Positions 1 through 9,734 of a stretch of DNA of 20,639 nucleotides are shown in pieces (position 1 is the stretch's first letter; each line of letters starts with the position of its first letter). The notes below the pieces were generated by a model. That model worked only from the letters and a program-made list of their open reading frames with translations, did no database searches and had not been told where the DNA came from. Origin of the DNA: Zygnema circumcarinatum (lineage: Eukaryota; Streptophyta; Zygnematophyceae; Zygnematales; Zygnemataceae); the NCBI GenBank assembly GCA_037447605.1, contig CM074822.1, positions 1,043,896-1,064,534 of the forward strand. The letters run 5' to 3'. The translations under genes and the position numbers were made by a program.

Positions 1-60
1 GGGAGGGGGAGAGGGAGCGGGAGCGGCAGGGGGAGGGGGAGAGGGAGCGGGAGCGGCAGG
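1..60. repeat. Exact 30-bp tandem duplication, purine-rich
   Basis: Positions 1-30 and 31-60 are identical 30-bp units made almost entirely of G and A with a few C. The array probably continues off the left edge. It belongs to the GA-rich DNA that begins where homology to the upstream region of paralogue 2 stops. No coding potential is visible. Confidence 0.9.
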
Positions 61-250
61 GGAGGTCAGGTAAGGCGGCCGCGGGGAAGGAGAGGAGGCG
101 CAAGAGAGAGAGGAAGGGAGAGAGGGATGGAAAGAGGGAGGGAGAGAGGGATGGAAAGAGGGAGGGAGAGAGGGTGGGAAAAAGGGTGGGAGAAAGGTGG
201 TAGAGGGAATCTCTCAGAGAGCGAGAGCAAGGTAGAGGAGGGACCAGAGG
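61..250. repeat. GA-rich minisatellite (about 24-bp units)
   Basis: A purine-rich stretch in which a roughly 24-bp unit containing GGGATGGAAAGAGGGAGGG is repeated two to three times around 115-185 and then decays into general GA-rich sequence. On the minus strand it is pyrimidine-rich, like the sequence just upstream of the start codon of paralogue 2 (10380-10512), with which it is partly homologous. It may therefore be a 5' leader of a minus-strand gene lying off the left edge. Confidence 0.75.
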
Positions 251-870
251 GAGGCGGCCGGCAAGAGGGACAGTGGCGTGGGTTCCATGTACCAGTTTAG
301 CGTCAAGAGCGACGCGATTACGGGCTCCATGAAGGCAACTTATATCGACGTGGCGCAGACGTGGCGATGACGTGATTGCCACGTTGGCGTTCTGTGCGCT
401 TAATTTGCAGTGGGAGAAAAAATTGATCTTTATATCCAATAGTGTACTGCCACGTGGCCAATCAAGATCGTTCTTGACGCCACGCTGGTGCGCCAACGTC
501 TACCGCGGTGACCGCCAGTCGCGGTCGCGGTTCGCCGCGAACTGGCGCCGCCTGGAACCCAAAATAGCGTCGGCGACGACGCGAGGCGGGCAAGTGGGGT
601 GCCACGTGGAACGCGGCGTGGACAAACATGTACTCGTGGCGTGTTCAAATTGGGTACTGTAATTTGGAGTTGCATCTAACGTGGCACATGTTGGATGGAG
701 GCTCACGAGAGCACTCGACGTCTCGGTGTCAGGTCACGTCAGGCAGGAGAGTTTCCAGTCGAGTGAGCACCGACCGACTCGATATGTCCCTCGTCAATAA
801 CTGCTTTCGTCCTGATAACCGAATTATATCGTAATGACGTCATATGACAGCAAAAGACGAACTGTACAAT
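95..870 (-). promoter_or_regulatory. Inverted copy of the paralogue 2 upstream module
   Basis: The reverse complement of this region aligns along its length to 9735-10510, the sequence just upstream of paralogue 2. Shared blocks include GGAACCCAAAATAGCGTCGG (557-576), the GCCACGTGGC palindrome at 449-458 with a nearby CCAAT box at 436-440, the GTTCCATGTACC segment near 290, the GAGTGAGCACCGACC block near 760, and the AATGACGTCATATGACAG segment near 833-850. Similarity ends near 95, the counterpart of the ATG of paralogue 2, where the two sequences diverge abruptly. This looks like the promoter and 5' leader of a minus-strand gene off the left edge. The regulatory role is inferred. The repeat relationship is seen directly. 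Confidence 0.7.
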
Positions 871-1054
871 GGAGGTGCGGCAGACGCACTCAGTTTTTAA
901 AAGTCTGTCAGTTTTTATTCCCGCCATTTCTGACTGCCGTCCGCGGACTCCACTTTTGTCGCGTCTCGTTTCGTCACGTCACGGTCCCAAAGATAATTTG
1001 TCACGTCATATGTTGCCGCGACCAATCATCGTGTTGCGCCCTACGGGTTCGGGA
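871..1054. other. Spacer with ACGT-core motifs
   Basis: Unique-looking sequence between the upstream-module copy and the GA-rich block. It contains several GTCACGTCA-type motifs near 975-1010. No exon with splice sites or recognisable protein was found. Confidence 0.5.
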
Positions 1055-1970
1055 GTGGGGAGGGGGAGGCACGGGAGAGGGAGAGGGAGAGGGAGAGGGA
1101 GTGGGAGGGGTACGGGAGAGGGAGAGGGAGAGGGATGAGGAGAGGGAGAGGTGCGGGAGAGGGAGAGGAAGGAGAGGTAGAGAGAGAGGTACGGGAGGGG
1201 GGGGAGAGGGAGGAGAGGAGAGGACGAGGTGCGGGAGAGGGAGAGGGAGGAGAGGTAGTGGGAGAGGTACGGGAAAGGGGGGGAAAGGGAGGAGAGGACG
1301 AGGTACGGGAGAGGGAGAGAGGAGGGAGCGGGAGAGATACGGGAGGGGAAGAGGGAAAGGAGAGGGAGAGGGAGAGGTTCGAGAGTGGGAGAGGTACGGA
1401 AGAGGGAGGGGTACGGGAAGGGGAGAGGTAGAGGGAGAAAACCGAAAACCAAAAACTTTTCCAAGGGCATTTCTTTGGCTGATTGTGTGCTGACACGTGG
1501 CAGTCCAGATTCGGAAACTCGAATTACAAGCGACTGTTAAAGACGGTGTCCGTACGGCTTTCTCTGTATCAGCAAATCAAATTCTGCCACGTGGTGAACT
1601 TTAAAGACGTGGCAGGATCTGATTGGCCATCTGTTAGAAATTGAGACCCACCCTCTTCCTTGTCACCGTGACGCGTCGTGGATGACGTCATGGATGTTGC
1701 ACTAAGGGATACCGGGCAACGACTGTACAAAGAGGCAAAAATGAACTTTTGAAATTTGCATTTGTAACTAACTTGTTATATATGTCGGAGCTAACGAATT
1801 GATTTCTGTACTTTTTCTAATGTATACAGAAATCTAAATTTAACACTGCTACCTCCAACATTACATAGCAAAACGCTCCTAGGAAGAAAGGGCAATCAAT
1901 CTCTAGTTTACATTGTCCTCAAGCAAAACACAGTCTGACTCGGAAGAGAATTAGCTCTACCGTACAGTTA
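1055..1970. repeat. Left arm of long inverted repeat flanking the expansin gene
   Basis: This arm is the diverged reverse complement of 4550-5235. It consists of a GA-rich minisatellite (1055-1440) built from units containing GGTACGGGAGAGGGAGAGG, about 180 bp with no counterpart in the other arm (1440-1620), and a unique-sequence part (1620-1970). The last part shares GAAATTGAGACCCACCCTC, GATACCGGGCAAC, TATATGTCGGAGCTAAC and AGCAAAACGCTCCTAGGA with the right arm. Homology fades near 1970. The arms enclose about 2.6 kb containing only the expansin gene. Confidence 0.85.
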
Positions 1971-2330
1971 GTTCTAAGGTGCACACAACATGCACCTAAG
2001 CGCCGCCCTCATGCTTAGGAGCCTGCTTTAACTTCGATAGTGAGTAGCATGTTCCGTAGAAGATGGCGAGGGGAAATTTCCCACTTGTTGTGGAATTAGT
2101 TGCGAATAATTTCACATATGCAGCGCCTTAAGCTGCCCGCCTTGGTTGAGGGGGAGGAGAACAGGGAGCAGCACGAGGGGGAGGAGGGGAAGAGGCTCTT
2201 CCACTTCTTGTGGGCCATTGAGCTCCGCAGCTGGATACTGTGTAGTAAGGGAATGGGCCATTGATCAGGTTCGGACATGTGACGGATTCGCCTGGAAAAC
2301 CATTCAGAAAGCATTTGGAAAATGTCAGGT
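1971..2330. other. 3' flank of the expansin gene
   Basis: Sequence downstream of the minus-strand expansin gene. It probably contains its 3' UTR and terminator region, including a pyrimidine-rich minus-strand stretch at 2143-2200. No further expansin-like peptide was recognised on the minus strand beyond the exon proposed at 2331-2383, and no plus-strand gene is evident. Confidence 0.4.
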
Positions 2331-3827
2331 CTATCTTCTGCAAACGTTTGCAGTCTCACCGCTCAAGAGAAGCAGTACAGAAGCTGCATTGCGATCCTAG
2401 TGATTGAGAAGCAAACGGTGGGTGTAAAGGATGATCAGTGTATAATATGGGACATAAGTCTCCTTATCAACTTTTAACGAAGAGTGTTTGCCTCACTTGT
2501 CACATTGTTGACCAGCTTGACCTCGTACGGAGGATTAAACGGCGTCCCCGTAGACTGCACGTCATAGCTCGCGCCCCACTTGAAATTCATTGGAAGGAAG
2601 TTGTTATAATTTGTCTGCGCCAAAACCCAAATGAGCAACTAAGGTTCTTTAGTCACTAACACCAAGTACGTGTCTGCCAACCAAATATTTTTTAGATGTT
2701 TTCTACTAAAGTTTTTGAACAAGATTCACCGGACGAATGTAGACGTTTGTCACGTTTCCGGGACCACCAACATCGCGGAGGACGAGGTTGAGCCACCACA
2801 CGGAGCTTCCTCGGTTGAAGAAGAAGGAGATGGGTTCTTCATACACACATGGTACCCTGCACGGAGGAGAGGGCGAGAGAGTGAGTGAACAGGAGAAAAG
2901 TGGGAAAGGAGAGGTGTCCTTGCCAAGTTCTCATATCATTTCTGCTGCCAATGCAATGACTTCAACAAAAACAGGGAGAACTTCACCTCCTGTAAAGTAC
3001 CCCGCTCATGTAGCCTTTGCCCGGGAAGCTCTCCCTTGCCGAGGGAATAGCCATGGCGGCAAACGCCTCCCTTGTGAGGTCAAAGTGAACCTTTCCGTCG
3101 CCGCACCAGTTGGGGTTGCCGCCGCTCGGACACCAATCCGTGATCGTGACAGTGATCGGCTTCGAGCTGCATGCAGAGTTGCTCGTGCACTTGACCTGCA
3201 GGAGGTGCCGCCGGCAGGCATTAGGACAGGATCTGTGGGCGCATGCGTTTTGGGAATTGAGCTTGCCAACATGCGGTTTGCATGGCCGTGCAAGCGAGTA
3301 AGGAAGTGCCACGTGGCTGTTGCTGCACCTGATAGCACGTCCCGCAGCCGCCTCCCTTCACGAAGAGCGCTTGGCTGCCAGCGGATGCCATTCGTCCGTA
3401 CGCCGTCTGATTCAGCGCGCCGTACCCGCAGGCGCCACCTGCAGTAGGAGGAGTCACGTGTCAGAGAATTGGAGGGACGACAGCGAGGGAGTGAGAAGGA
3501 GGGAGTGAGGGAGAGAGAGAGGGAGCGTGATGGAGAGAGAGAGAGAGAGAGTGAGGGAGTGAGGGAGAGAGAGAGGGAGTGAGGGAGTGAGGGAGAAAGA
3601 GAGGGAGTGTGAGAGAGAGAAAGAGAGAGAGAGGGAGAGAGAAAGGAAGAGTGGACGGAAAGGCGCGTTGGCGATATCTTACCATCAGGGTTGCCTTGGC
3701 CTGGCCCGCCGGGATACCAAGTGGAGGTCGCATTGTACCACACTCGCCCGAACAGCGGGGCACTGCTTACAAGTGGGAGCAGTGCCACGCTGGAAATAAG
3801 CAAAAGCACAAGAAGTGACGGCGCCAT
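2331..3827 (-). CDS. Secreted expansin (cell-wall loosening protein), 5 or 6 exons
   Basis: Expansins loosen cell walls non-enzymatically after secretion. Coding exons on the minus strand: 3827-3683, 3438-3329, 3195-2987, 2856-2730, 2614-2497 and probably 2383-2331, giving about 253 aa. If exon five is read through instead, it stops at 2476-2474 (243 aa). Both lengths suit the family. The ATG at 3827 starts a clear signal peptide ([20 protein letters not shown]). The double-psi beta-barrel domain shows TSTWYPGG (about 35-41), GGACGYG (49-55), CGTCYQVKC, TITDW (D105) and HFD (122-124). The linker VLYRRVPC follows at about 151-158. The second, carbohydrate-binding-like domain has NLVLRDVGG and [14 protein letters not shown]. 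All five internal junctions keep frame with consensus GT-AG sites. Intron 1 is CT-rich on the sense strand. Identification is firm. The last exon is uncertain, and alpha versus beta subfamily cannot be assigned. Confidence 0.9.
3480..3660. repeat. GA/CT microsatellite in expansin intron 1
   Basis: Low-complexity GA and GGGA repeats fill most of intron 1 (3439-3682). The transcribed minus strand is CT-rich, so it forms a very long polypyrimidine tract upstream of the acceptor. Open frames across it encode only Leu/Ser/Pro-rich or Arg/Glu-rich repeats and are not genes. Confidence 0.9.
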
Positions 3828-4110
3828 GACTTGACTTTGGCAGCTCCCCTCTCCCTCTACCACTCTGTTGCTTCCCGCTCACTCTGAGCTCTTCTCCCTC
3901 TCCTTCCCTCTCTCTCTCTCTCTCTGCATTGCGGTGGTGTCATCGTTCCATCCTTCCTTTTGAAAGGGGCTCCAGTGCGGGCGCGGCTGCCACGTGGCGT
4001 GCCGCCGCGCGCGGTGCGGCGGTCGGCGGCGGCGGCGGCCGCGCTTCCGCCGCTCCGCCGCTCCGCCGCATGCCGATATGCCGATATATCGTCAAACATC
4101 ACACCGTAGC
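3828..4110 (-). promoter_or_regulatory. Expansin 5' leader and proximal promoter
   Basis: Upstream of the expansin ATG lies a purine-rich sense stretch (CT-rich on the plus strand, 3845-3926), then a GC-rich segment with GCCGCC-type repeats (4000-4075). A perfect GCCACGTGGC palindrome lies at 3989-3998. The same 10-mer occurs in the paralogue 2 upstream module and in expansin intron 2 (3308-3317). Promoter function is inferred from position and motif only. Confidence 0.5.
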
Positions 4111-4549
4111 GTATTGTACCTTATTGACCAGTACACTTGTACAACAAACCAAAGCAGTCATTTTGTCTTTTTGTGCAATTACCGACATGTGGCGCCTGAT
4201 AATAGGCGAAAATTTTATATGATGAATTGTGAGGGTACTAGTGTACCAGCAAATCTTGGCTTCATCGCGGCACTGTACGGATGATTGTCGATTGCCACTT
4301 TCTGACGTCACTTAACTGTCATGTGACACGCTGCATAGCCTGATTGGAAAGCGATCGCCCTAAACTGTGTAACGGGGAAAACGGATTTCCCTCCCGTTGC
4401 GGCCGTCAACCGCGACTCCAAACTGTACTTGGAACTGGAACGCAGCCCGAGATTGTCCAAACCAATCGTACGGACAAGACAGTCCGTACGGATTGCAATC
4501 CGTAGACCTCAGTGAAGACGGGGTCAACCAGAGTGGTGGATCCACAGGC
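4111..4549. other. Intergenic spacer with a TGACGTCA box and a hairpin
   Basis: No gene is supported here. Two items are visible. A TGACGTCA octamer lies at 4303-4310. A short perfect inverted repeat, CGTACGGAC (4467-4475) and GTCCGTACG (4482-4490), has a six-base loop. The spacer ends where the right inverted-repeat arm begins. Confidence 0.5.
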
Positions 4550-5235
4550 CCACTGTTGAACTGTACAGAAGAGATAATTATCTCCTTAATCAGACTGTAT
4601 TTTGCTTGAGGACAATGTAGACTAGTGATTGATTGCCCTTTCCTCCTAGGAGCGTTTTGCTATGTAATGTTGGAGCTAGCAGTGTTAAATTTAGATTTCT
4701 GCATATATTAGAAATAGTACAGATATCCCTTTGTTAGCTCCGACATATATAGCAGGTTAGTTACAAATGTAGACTTCAAAAGTTCATTTTTGGAAAAAAA
4801 TAAAAGTTGATTTTTGCCTTTTTGTACAGTCGTTGTTGCCCGGTATCCCTTCGCGCGTCATCCGTGACGCGTCACGGTGACATGGACGAGGGTGGGTCTC
4901 AATTTCTTACAGAAGGCAATCAAATCCTGCCAATCCAGCCAATCCTTCTCTTTCTCCCTCTCCCGTACCTATACCTCTCCCTCCACTCTCCGTCTCCCTC
5001 TCCCGTGCCTCGTCCTCTCTTCTCCTCCCTTTCCCCCCCTCTCCCGTACCTCTCCCTCTACCTCTCCTCCCTCTCCCTCTCCCGCACCTCTCCCTCTCCT
5101 CCTCCCTCTCCCTCTCCCGTACCCCTCCCACTCCCTCTCCCTCTCCCGTACCTCCCCCTCCCCTCTCCCGTACCCCTCCCACTCCCTTTCCCTCTCCCTC
5201 CTCCCTCCCTTTCCCTCTCCCTCTCCCCCATCGTA
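4550..5235. repeat. Right arm of long inverted repeat flanking the expansin gene
   Basis: This is the reverse-complement partner of 1055-1970. It runs from unique sequence (TTGCTTGAGGACAATGTAGA at 4603-4622, then the counterpart of the TATATGTCGGAGC segment) into a CT-rich minisatellite (4935-5232) whose units contain CTCTCCCGTACCTCTCCC. The low-complexity block is therefore part of the duplicated unit and did not arise separately at each site. Relative to the left arm it lacks about 180 bp. Confidence 0.85.
4862..4877. repeat. 16-bp perfect palindrome
   Basis: CCGTGACGCGTCACGG is its own reverse complement and contains an ACGCGT core. The equivalent place in the left arm (near 1665-1680) has a degraded version, so the symmetry is intact in only one arm. 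Its role is unknown. Confidence 0.8.
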
Positions 5236-5451
5236 CTGAGTAATGATGAGTTGCAAACTCACACGCTACGACCTATCGCATTTTTCACTCCGCCAAAACC
5301 CATCATGATGTGCACTCGCAACGCATTGAGACGAAGAAGGTCCTCAGACTCCTGAATTCATCCGCTCTAACTCAACCGGTCAACTTTCACGACTCCCAGC
5401 TGCACTTCAAACAAATATACTTTAAATGAGCCAATCTCTCTTTCTGGTCTC

Positions 5452-5492
<41 letters not shown>

Positions 5493-5502
5493 CTCTCTCT
5501 CG

Positions 5503-5564
<62 letters not shown>

Positions 5565-5616
5565 CTCTCTCTCTCGCTGTCTCTGTCTCTCTTTTCTATC
5601 TATCTAAGAGTAACAT
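5236..5616. repeat. Spacer and (TC)n microsatellite downstream of paralogue 1
   Basis: A region of about 190 bp without recognisable genes leads into an almost pure TC dinucleotide array at about 5440-5598 with periodic CG interruptions. It ends 20 bp from the stop codon of paralogue 1, so the array probably lies in the 3' UTR of that minus-strand gene, where the transcript would carry a GA repeat. Confidence 0.85.
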
Positions 5617-6004
5617 CTATGATATGCTCAAAAGCTTTTCCGACTCGTCGCTGCCATTTTCCGTCCCCTCTCCTTCAGCCCATGCCTTGGCCTCCCGCGG
5701 CTTGAGGGCGCCCAACTCGTCCGCGTACGCCGAGTCCTTGTTGACGAGCAGCACGGACTCCTGCAAGAAGCGGAAGGCGGCGTCGAACACGGGGATGTCC
5801 ATCTGGTCGCTGCCCAACGGGTTGCTGCAGACAGGGGGGGAAAGGGATGAGGGAGGGAAGGAGCAGCAGAACAAAACGTGCAAACACCTATGCATATTAA
5901 CATTCAAACCGATGGAGGGAGGGAAGGACGGAATGGGGAGGAGTGGAGAGAGTAGAGAGGTGGAAAGAAAGTTAGGAAAGAGAGGTAGAGGGAGAGAATG
6001 GTAT

Positions 6005-6036
<32 letters not shown>

Positions 6037-8193
6037 CAAGAGAAAGGAAAGAGAACTTACCTCATGCTGTTTCCAATCTCTCGGATTCCGAGGAGCCCGA
6101 TAAGGATGAGAACAAAGCCAAGAATTGACCAATAGGGCGACACAAAAGCAAAGGCATAGGCCAACATGAAGAGGTAGACGAGCAGCATGAAGTTGAGGAG
6201 GTGGTAATACGAAAACGGTCTGCATACAAAAGGAAAAAACCCACGAAGAAAAAAACATTTTCAATAAGAACCCACTTCTCTTTGTCAAAGAAATAGACAT
6301 GCCTCAAAATAAAGTATGCGAATTGCAGAGTTTAAAGGTGAGGTCTGTACACGGGCCCACTAACGAAGGTGTAGAGAGCGTCGAGATGTTTGCGAATTTC
6401 AAGCAGCTTTGTGGTGAAGAGGCCGGCCACATCCGGCTTTATGTAGCTCCTTGTATGCTGGGCCCATACTCCTCTGTTGAGCCACAATAGGAGCTCTTTG
6501 TAGACTAAGTTACCTGTACCAATCGCCTGAAGAGGCTTCAAGTCATTCACCTGCACAGACACAAAGGGATCAAATATTGACTAATTATTTTGCCCTATTT
6601 CAGAGCTTGAGTCAAGTCTTTGTTGATGAATTTATTTCATTTTCAGAGAAGGAAAGAGGAGATTACCTGTTCAGCGGTTAGAAGTTTGCTGTTTTCAAGG
6701 TACCACCATGCCCATTCATTAATTTTTGAAGCGCGGTTCTGTGGGAGGCTCGCATAGGCGAGTATATGGAGAGAGTTGGCGAGTTTACAGAGGTAGTGGC
6801 GAATCATGGAAGCATTGGACCCAACATGGTCATCCAAATGGACCCTTAAAAGAACCAAAAATTCCCCCAAAAGGCCACAAGTAGAGGTCACATTCGCGGA
6901 CTGAGTGAGGTATCGAGAATATGTTTGGTTGAGGTAGAAAACCAGAATGAAGGTAATAAGGCCTCCAGGAATGGCGACGTAACTCGAACCCACCTGCAAA
7001 ATTTGAACATTGAAAACTAAAATAACATTATCAATTCGCTAATTACATTACTCTGTCATTGTTAAGCTGCAGAAAACGAATTTTTCAACGTTTCAAGTTT
7101 CTGATGGTGAGCTTACTGGGGGCCATCCAGAAGCATTTGGAAGCTCTCCAGAAGTTGTATTTCCGCTTGAAAAGTAAGCGACTGAGAAGGAAATGTGAGC
7201 CAAAAGAAGGATCCAAAAGTCAACTCGGTGGAAAACCAGCTCCACAGCCGTGCCCACAAATCGGAAAAAAGTTCGCAGGGGTTCTTCCGGGCGATACTTA
7301 GCCAATGGAGGGGCCACCTGCGTAAAATTTTACATTAAATTATTTAAATTTAGAAAAAGTCTATTAGTAAAACAAACATCTAACTTCTCCTTCCGTCATT
7401 AACACGAAAGAAAAAATGTTCAGATCTTTAAGTGATTTCACAAACTGATATAGAAATGTAAGTTGTTTTGCTAGAATGTATCGTTTTTCAGCTTTTTGAA
7501 TAGCGATATCCGAAATCCTTTACCACCTACAAAGTGGATTTTTTTGAGCCGATCGAAGCCGGAACTATTCTCAGCCTCCATCGCTGCATAGAGAGACCAG
7601 CGCTCCTCCGCGCTTGCATTAAGGGCCCTCTCTTTTTCTTGCTCTCCCTTAGACATAAAAAGGCGCGGAATCGCCTTCTCAATATGGGCAACGGCCTCTG
7701 CGACTCGGTTCACTTCATGCTTCGGGGGAGCTTCTGCAAACCCAAAAACTATAGATCAGCTTAGCAACTGTTTTTTTTGTTTTGTTTCGTTAGACATCCA
7801 TTCACGTTGCGATGTTGCAGATGAATAATATAAGTAATATTCTAATAGCAGCTTGTCTCTACTCTCGCTCTCTCTCTCTCTCTCCTTGGCTTCCTCAGTC
7901 TCCTCTCCCTCTGCTTCCTTCTCTCTCACGCTTCTCTCCTCCCTCCTCTCCCTCTGCTTCCTTCTCTCTTCCGCTTCTCCTTCCTCCTCTCCCGCTGCTT
8001 CCTTCTCCCTCCTGCTTCTCTCTCGCTCTCTCACACTCTCTCTCCCCGTCTCACACTCTCATTTGTTAAGGGTGAGGGAGAAGAAGCTCTCACTTTGGGC
8101 TGTAGTAAGAAGAGGCGCCTCAAGGTCGTTTTTGCGCATCGCATTTGCTGACCAAGTTCTCTGACGAACTGCGGAATTCGAATCGGAACCCAT
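5617..8193 (-). CDS. Bestrophin-like membrane protein, paralogue 1 (7 exons, 465 aa)
   Basis: Minus-strand coding exons: 8193-8094, 7733-7531, 7317-7117, 6993-6667, 6550-6351, 6219-6061 and 5824-5617, all with GT-AG introns. The start is the ATG at 8193 (MGSDSNSAVRQ). Exons 2-6 measure 203, 201, 327, 200 and 159 nt, as in paralogue 2. A first hydrophobic segment is VDFWILLLAHISFSVAYF (exon 3). The exon 4 block VAIPGGLITFILVFYLNQTY followed by SRYL resembles the pore-lining helix region of bestrophin/UPF0187 proteins, with an F-x-x-N-x-(S/T)-(Y/F)-x-R pattern. Exons 5-6 end in two further hydrophobic helices, and exon 7 begins NPLGSDQMDIPVF, comparable to the NPFG-acidic motif of bestrophins. 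The C-terminal tail is acidic. It is probably an anion channel, by family inference. Divergently arranged with paralogue 2; the 2.3-kb spacer may hold both promoters. Introns 1 and 6 carry GA/CT repeats. Confidence 0.8.
5833..6056. repeat. GA-rich tract in intron 6 of paralogue 1
   Basis: This fills nearly the whole intron between 5825 and 6060, including a pure (GA)n run near 6010-6035. The sense strand is CT-rich. It is low-complexity and non-coding. Confidence 0.85.
7855..8062. repeat. CT-rich tract in intron 1 of paralogue 1
   Basis: A CT-rich minisatellite with units of the form CTCCCTCTGCTTCCTTCTCT lies in intron 1 (7734-8093). Unlike the intron 6 tract of the same gene, the transcribed strand here is purine-rich. 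Not coding. Confidence 0.85.
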
Positions 8194-8500
8194 GTTGGGT
8201 GTGAATTTGAAGTCCTGAAAAAATGAAAAACCGGAGGTGTGAGCTTGATTTTGTAGTGAAATAATGCAGAGTTTGGACTTTTTCGGAAACGCTCTACGAT
8301 GAGATGTGGGTCTGCGCGATACATTTATTTCACAAGAAATTCATTGCACATAAGAAAAATATTTAAGGTAGAAAAATGGATGTCAGTAGATGGCACGCCT
8401 TGCTACAGCAATTGGAGCTTAATTCAAGCAAGGGACTGTTGGAGGGAGGAGAGATGTCACGAGAGGGGAAAGATGGGTGAAACTAAAGACCCACACTGAG
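8194..8500 (-). promoter_or_regulatory. Upstream flank of paralogue 1
   Basis: AT-richer sequence immediately upstream of the ATG of paralogue 1. No recognisable core-promoter element or shared module was found; unlike paralogue 2, it lacks the ACGT-rich upstream block. A promoter is assumed from position only. Confidence 0.3.
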
Positions 8501-8574
8501 ATGAAGTGAGAGAGGGAGAGGGAGTAGGAGAGAGGGAAAGGAGAGAGAAAAGGAGACCAGCACAGTAGAGAGCA

Positions 8575-9060
8575 CAGACTGACCGCGTCCTCCCTCCCTC
8601 CCCTCCCCTCCCCTCTCCCTCTCTTCCCTCCCTTTCTCTCCCCTCCCCTCACCTCAGTCCCCTCCTCTCCCATCTCCCGTCCCTCCTCTCCTCTCCCCTC
8701 TCCCTCCCCTCACTCCCCTCTTATCCCCACTCCCTCCCATCCTTCTTTCTCTCCCCTCCCCTCCCTCCCCTCCTCGCCCCTCTCCCCTCCTCCCCTTTTC
8801 TCCCACTTCCCTTCCTGCCCTCCTCTCCCCTCTCCCTCCCTCCCCTCCCCTCTCCCTTCCTTTCTCTCCCCTCTCTCCCTTTCTCTCCCCTCTCCTCCCC
8901 TCCACTCCCTCGCTTTCTCCCCTGTCCCCTCCCCTTCCTCCCCTCCTCTCCCCTTTCCCCTCTACCCTCCCCCCTATCCCCTCCCCCCTCTCCCCTTCCC
9001 CCTCTCCCCTTCCCCCTCTCCCCTCCCTCCCTCACCTTTCCCTCCACGGGTCGACCGCAG
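8575..9060. repeat. CT-rich low-complexity tract (about 0.5 kb)
   Basis: Almost purely C and T on the plus strand, in irregular CCCTCC/CTCCCCT units without a fixed period. It lies between the divergent paralogues 1 and 2. Long open frames on the minus strand encode only Gly/Arg/Glu repeats and are composition artefacts. Confidence 0.9.
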
Positions 9061-9734
9061 CCACACCTCTCCCCGCTCCCCCCCTTCGCCGCTTCCCTCC
9101 CCGTGGCTTCTCCCCTCCCCAGGTCGGCGCGCGTTCCTTGTCACGCTTCCGTTCAAAATCCGTAAAATCGGGTGACGTGCTGCTGGTACACGTGGTCTCG
9201 AATTTGTCGTTTTGGTCAGGAATGCTTTTCAAAGGGCTATTCACAAATTTGTCGTTTTGTTGTCGTTTCTGGTGGAGACGACACGTATCGGTCCGCGAGA
9301 CCAAGTAGAATTGTTGTGATTGGTCCAAAAGTTTATGTTGTACACTCTGATTGGCTGGAAAAGATTCCGAATTCGGTTATGACGTCATTAGAATCTTTCG
9401 GTGGCGACCTTATCCATATCCGCTGAGCTGGTTGTTCTAAATTTTTTGTCGTCTTCGTGTTTTTGTCGTTGGGAACATTTCTAAATTGTCGTCTTGTGGT
9501 TTGACGGGTCACGTGCGTCCATACAAGCATTGCTGTCCACTTTGGATTTTTTCTGAAAAAACAACCTTGTCCATGCACAGTACTAATTTTCTTGTCTTCT
9601 GCAGTATGGACAATTCTCCGCGACTTTGGGAGCCGGCCAGTCGACGACAGAAAGTCTTATTCCCAAAAAATTGCACCACGTGTCAAATGGATGCCGAAAT
9701 CACGTGTGGCTCCAGGAGATCGGACCACTAAATT
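9061..9734. other. Intergenic spacer rich in GTCGTT words
   Basis: No supported gene. The words GTCGTT and TTGTCGT recur between 9200 and 9500, and a TGACGTCA octamer lies at 9380-9387. CACGTG-type motifs occur at about 9510, 9676 and 9701, before the duplicated module begins. Confidence 0.45.

Noticed and set aside
500-706. Peptide PPRVVADAILGSRRR seen on the minus strand here and on the plus strand near 10045-10090
   Set aside because: The similarity follows from the duplicated promoter DNA. The frames are short, differ outside this block, and lie upstream of genes, so this is conserved non-coding sequence rather than an exon.
834-1493. 219-codon plus-strand frame
   Set aside because: Its C-terminal half is the GA minisatellite (Arg/Gly/Glu repeats), and the rest overlaps the upstream module. 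Not protein-like.
8419-9156. Overlapping minus-strand frames encoding Gly/Arg/Glu repeats
   Set aside because: Compositional artefact of the CT-rich tract between paralogues 1 and 2. Several frames are open at once, as expected for low-complexity DNA.
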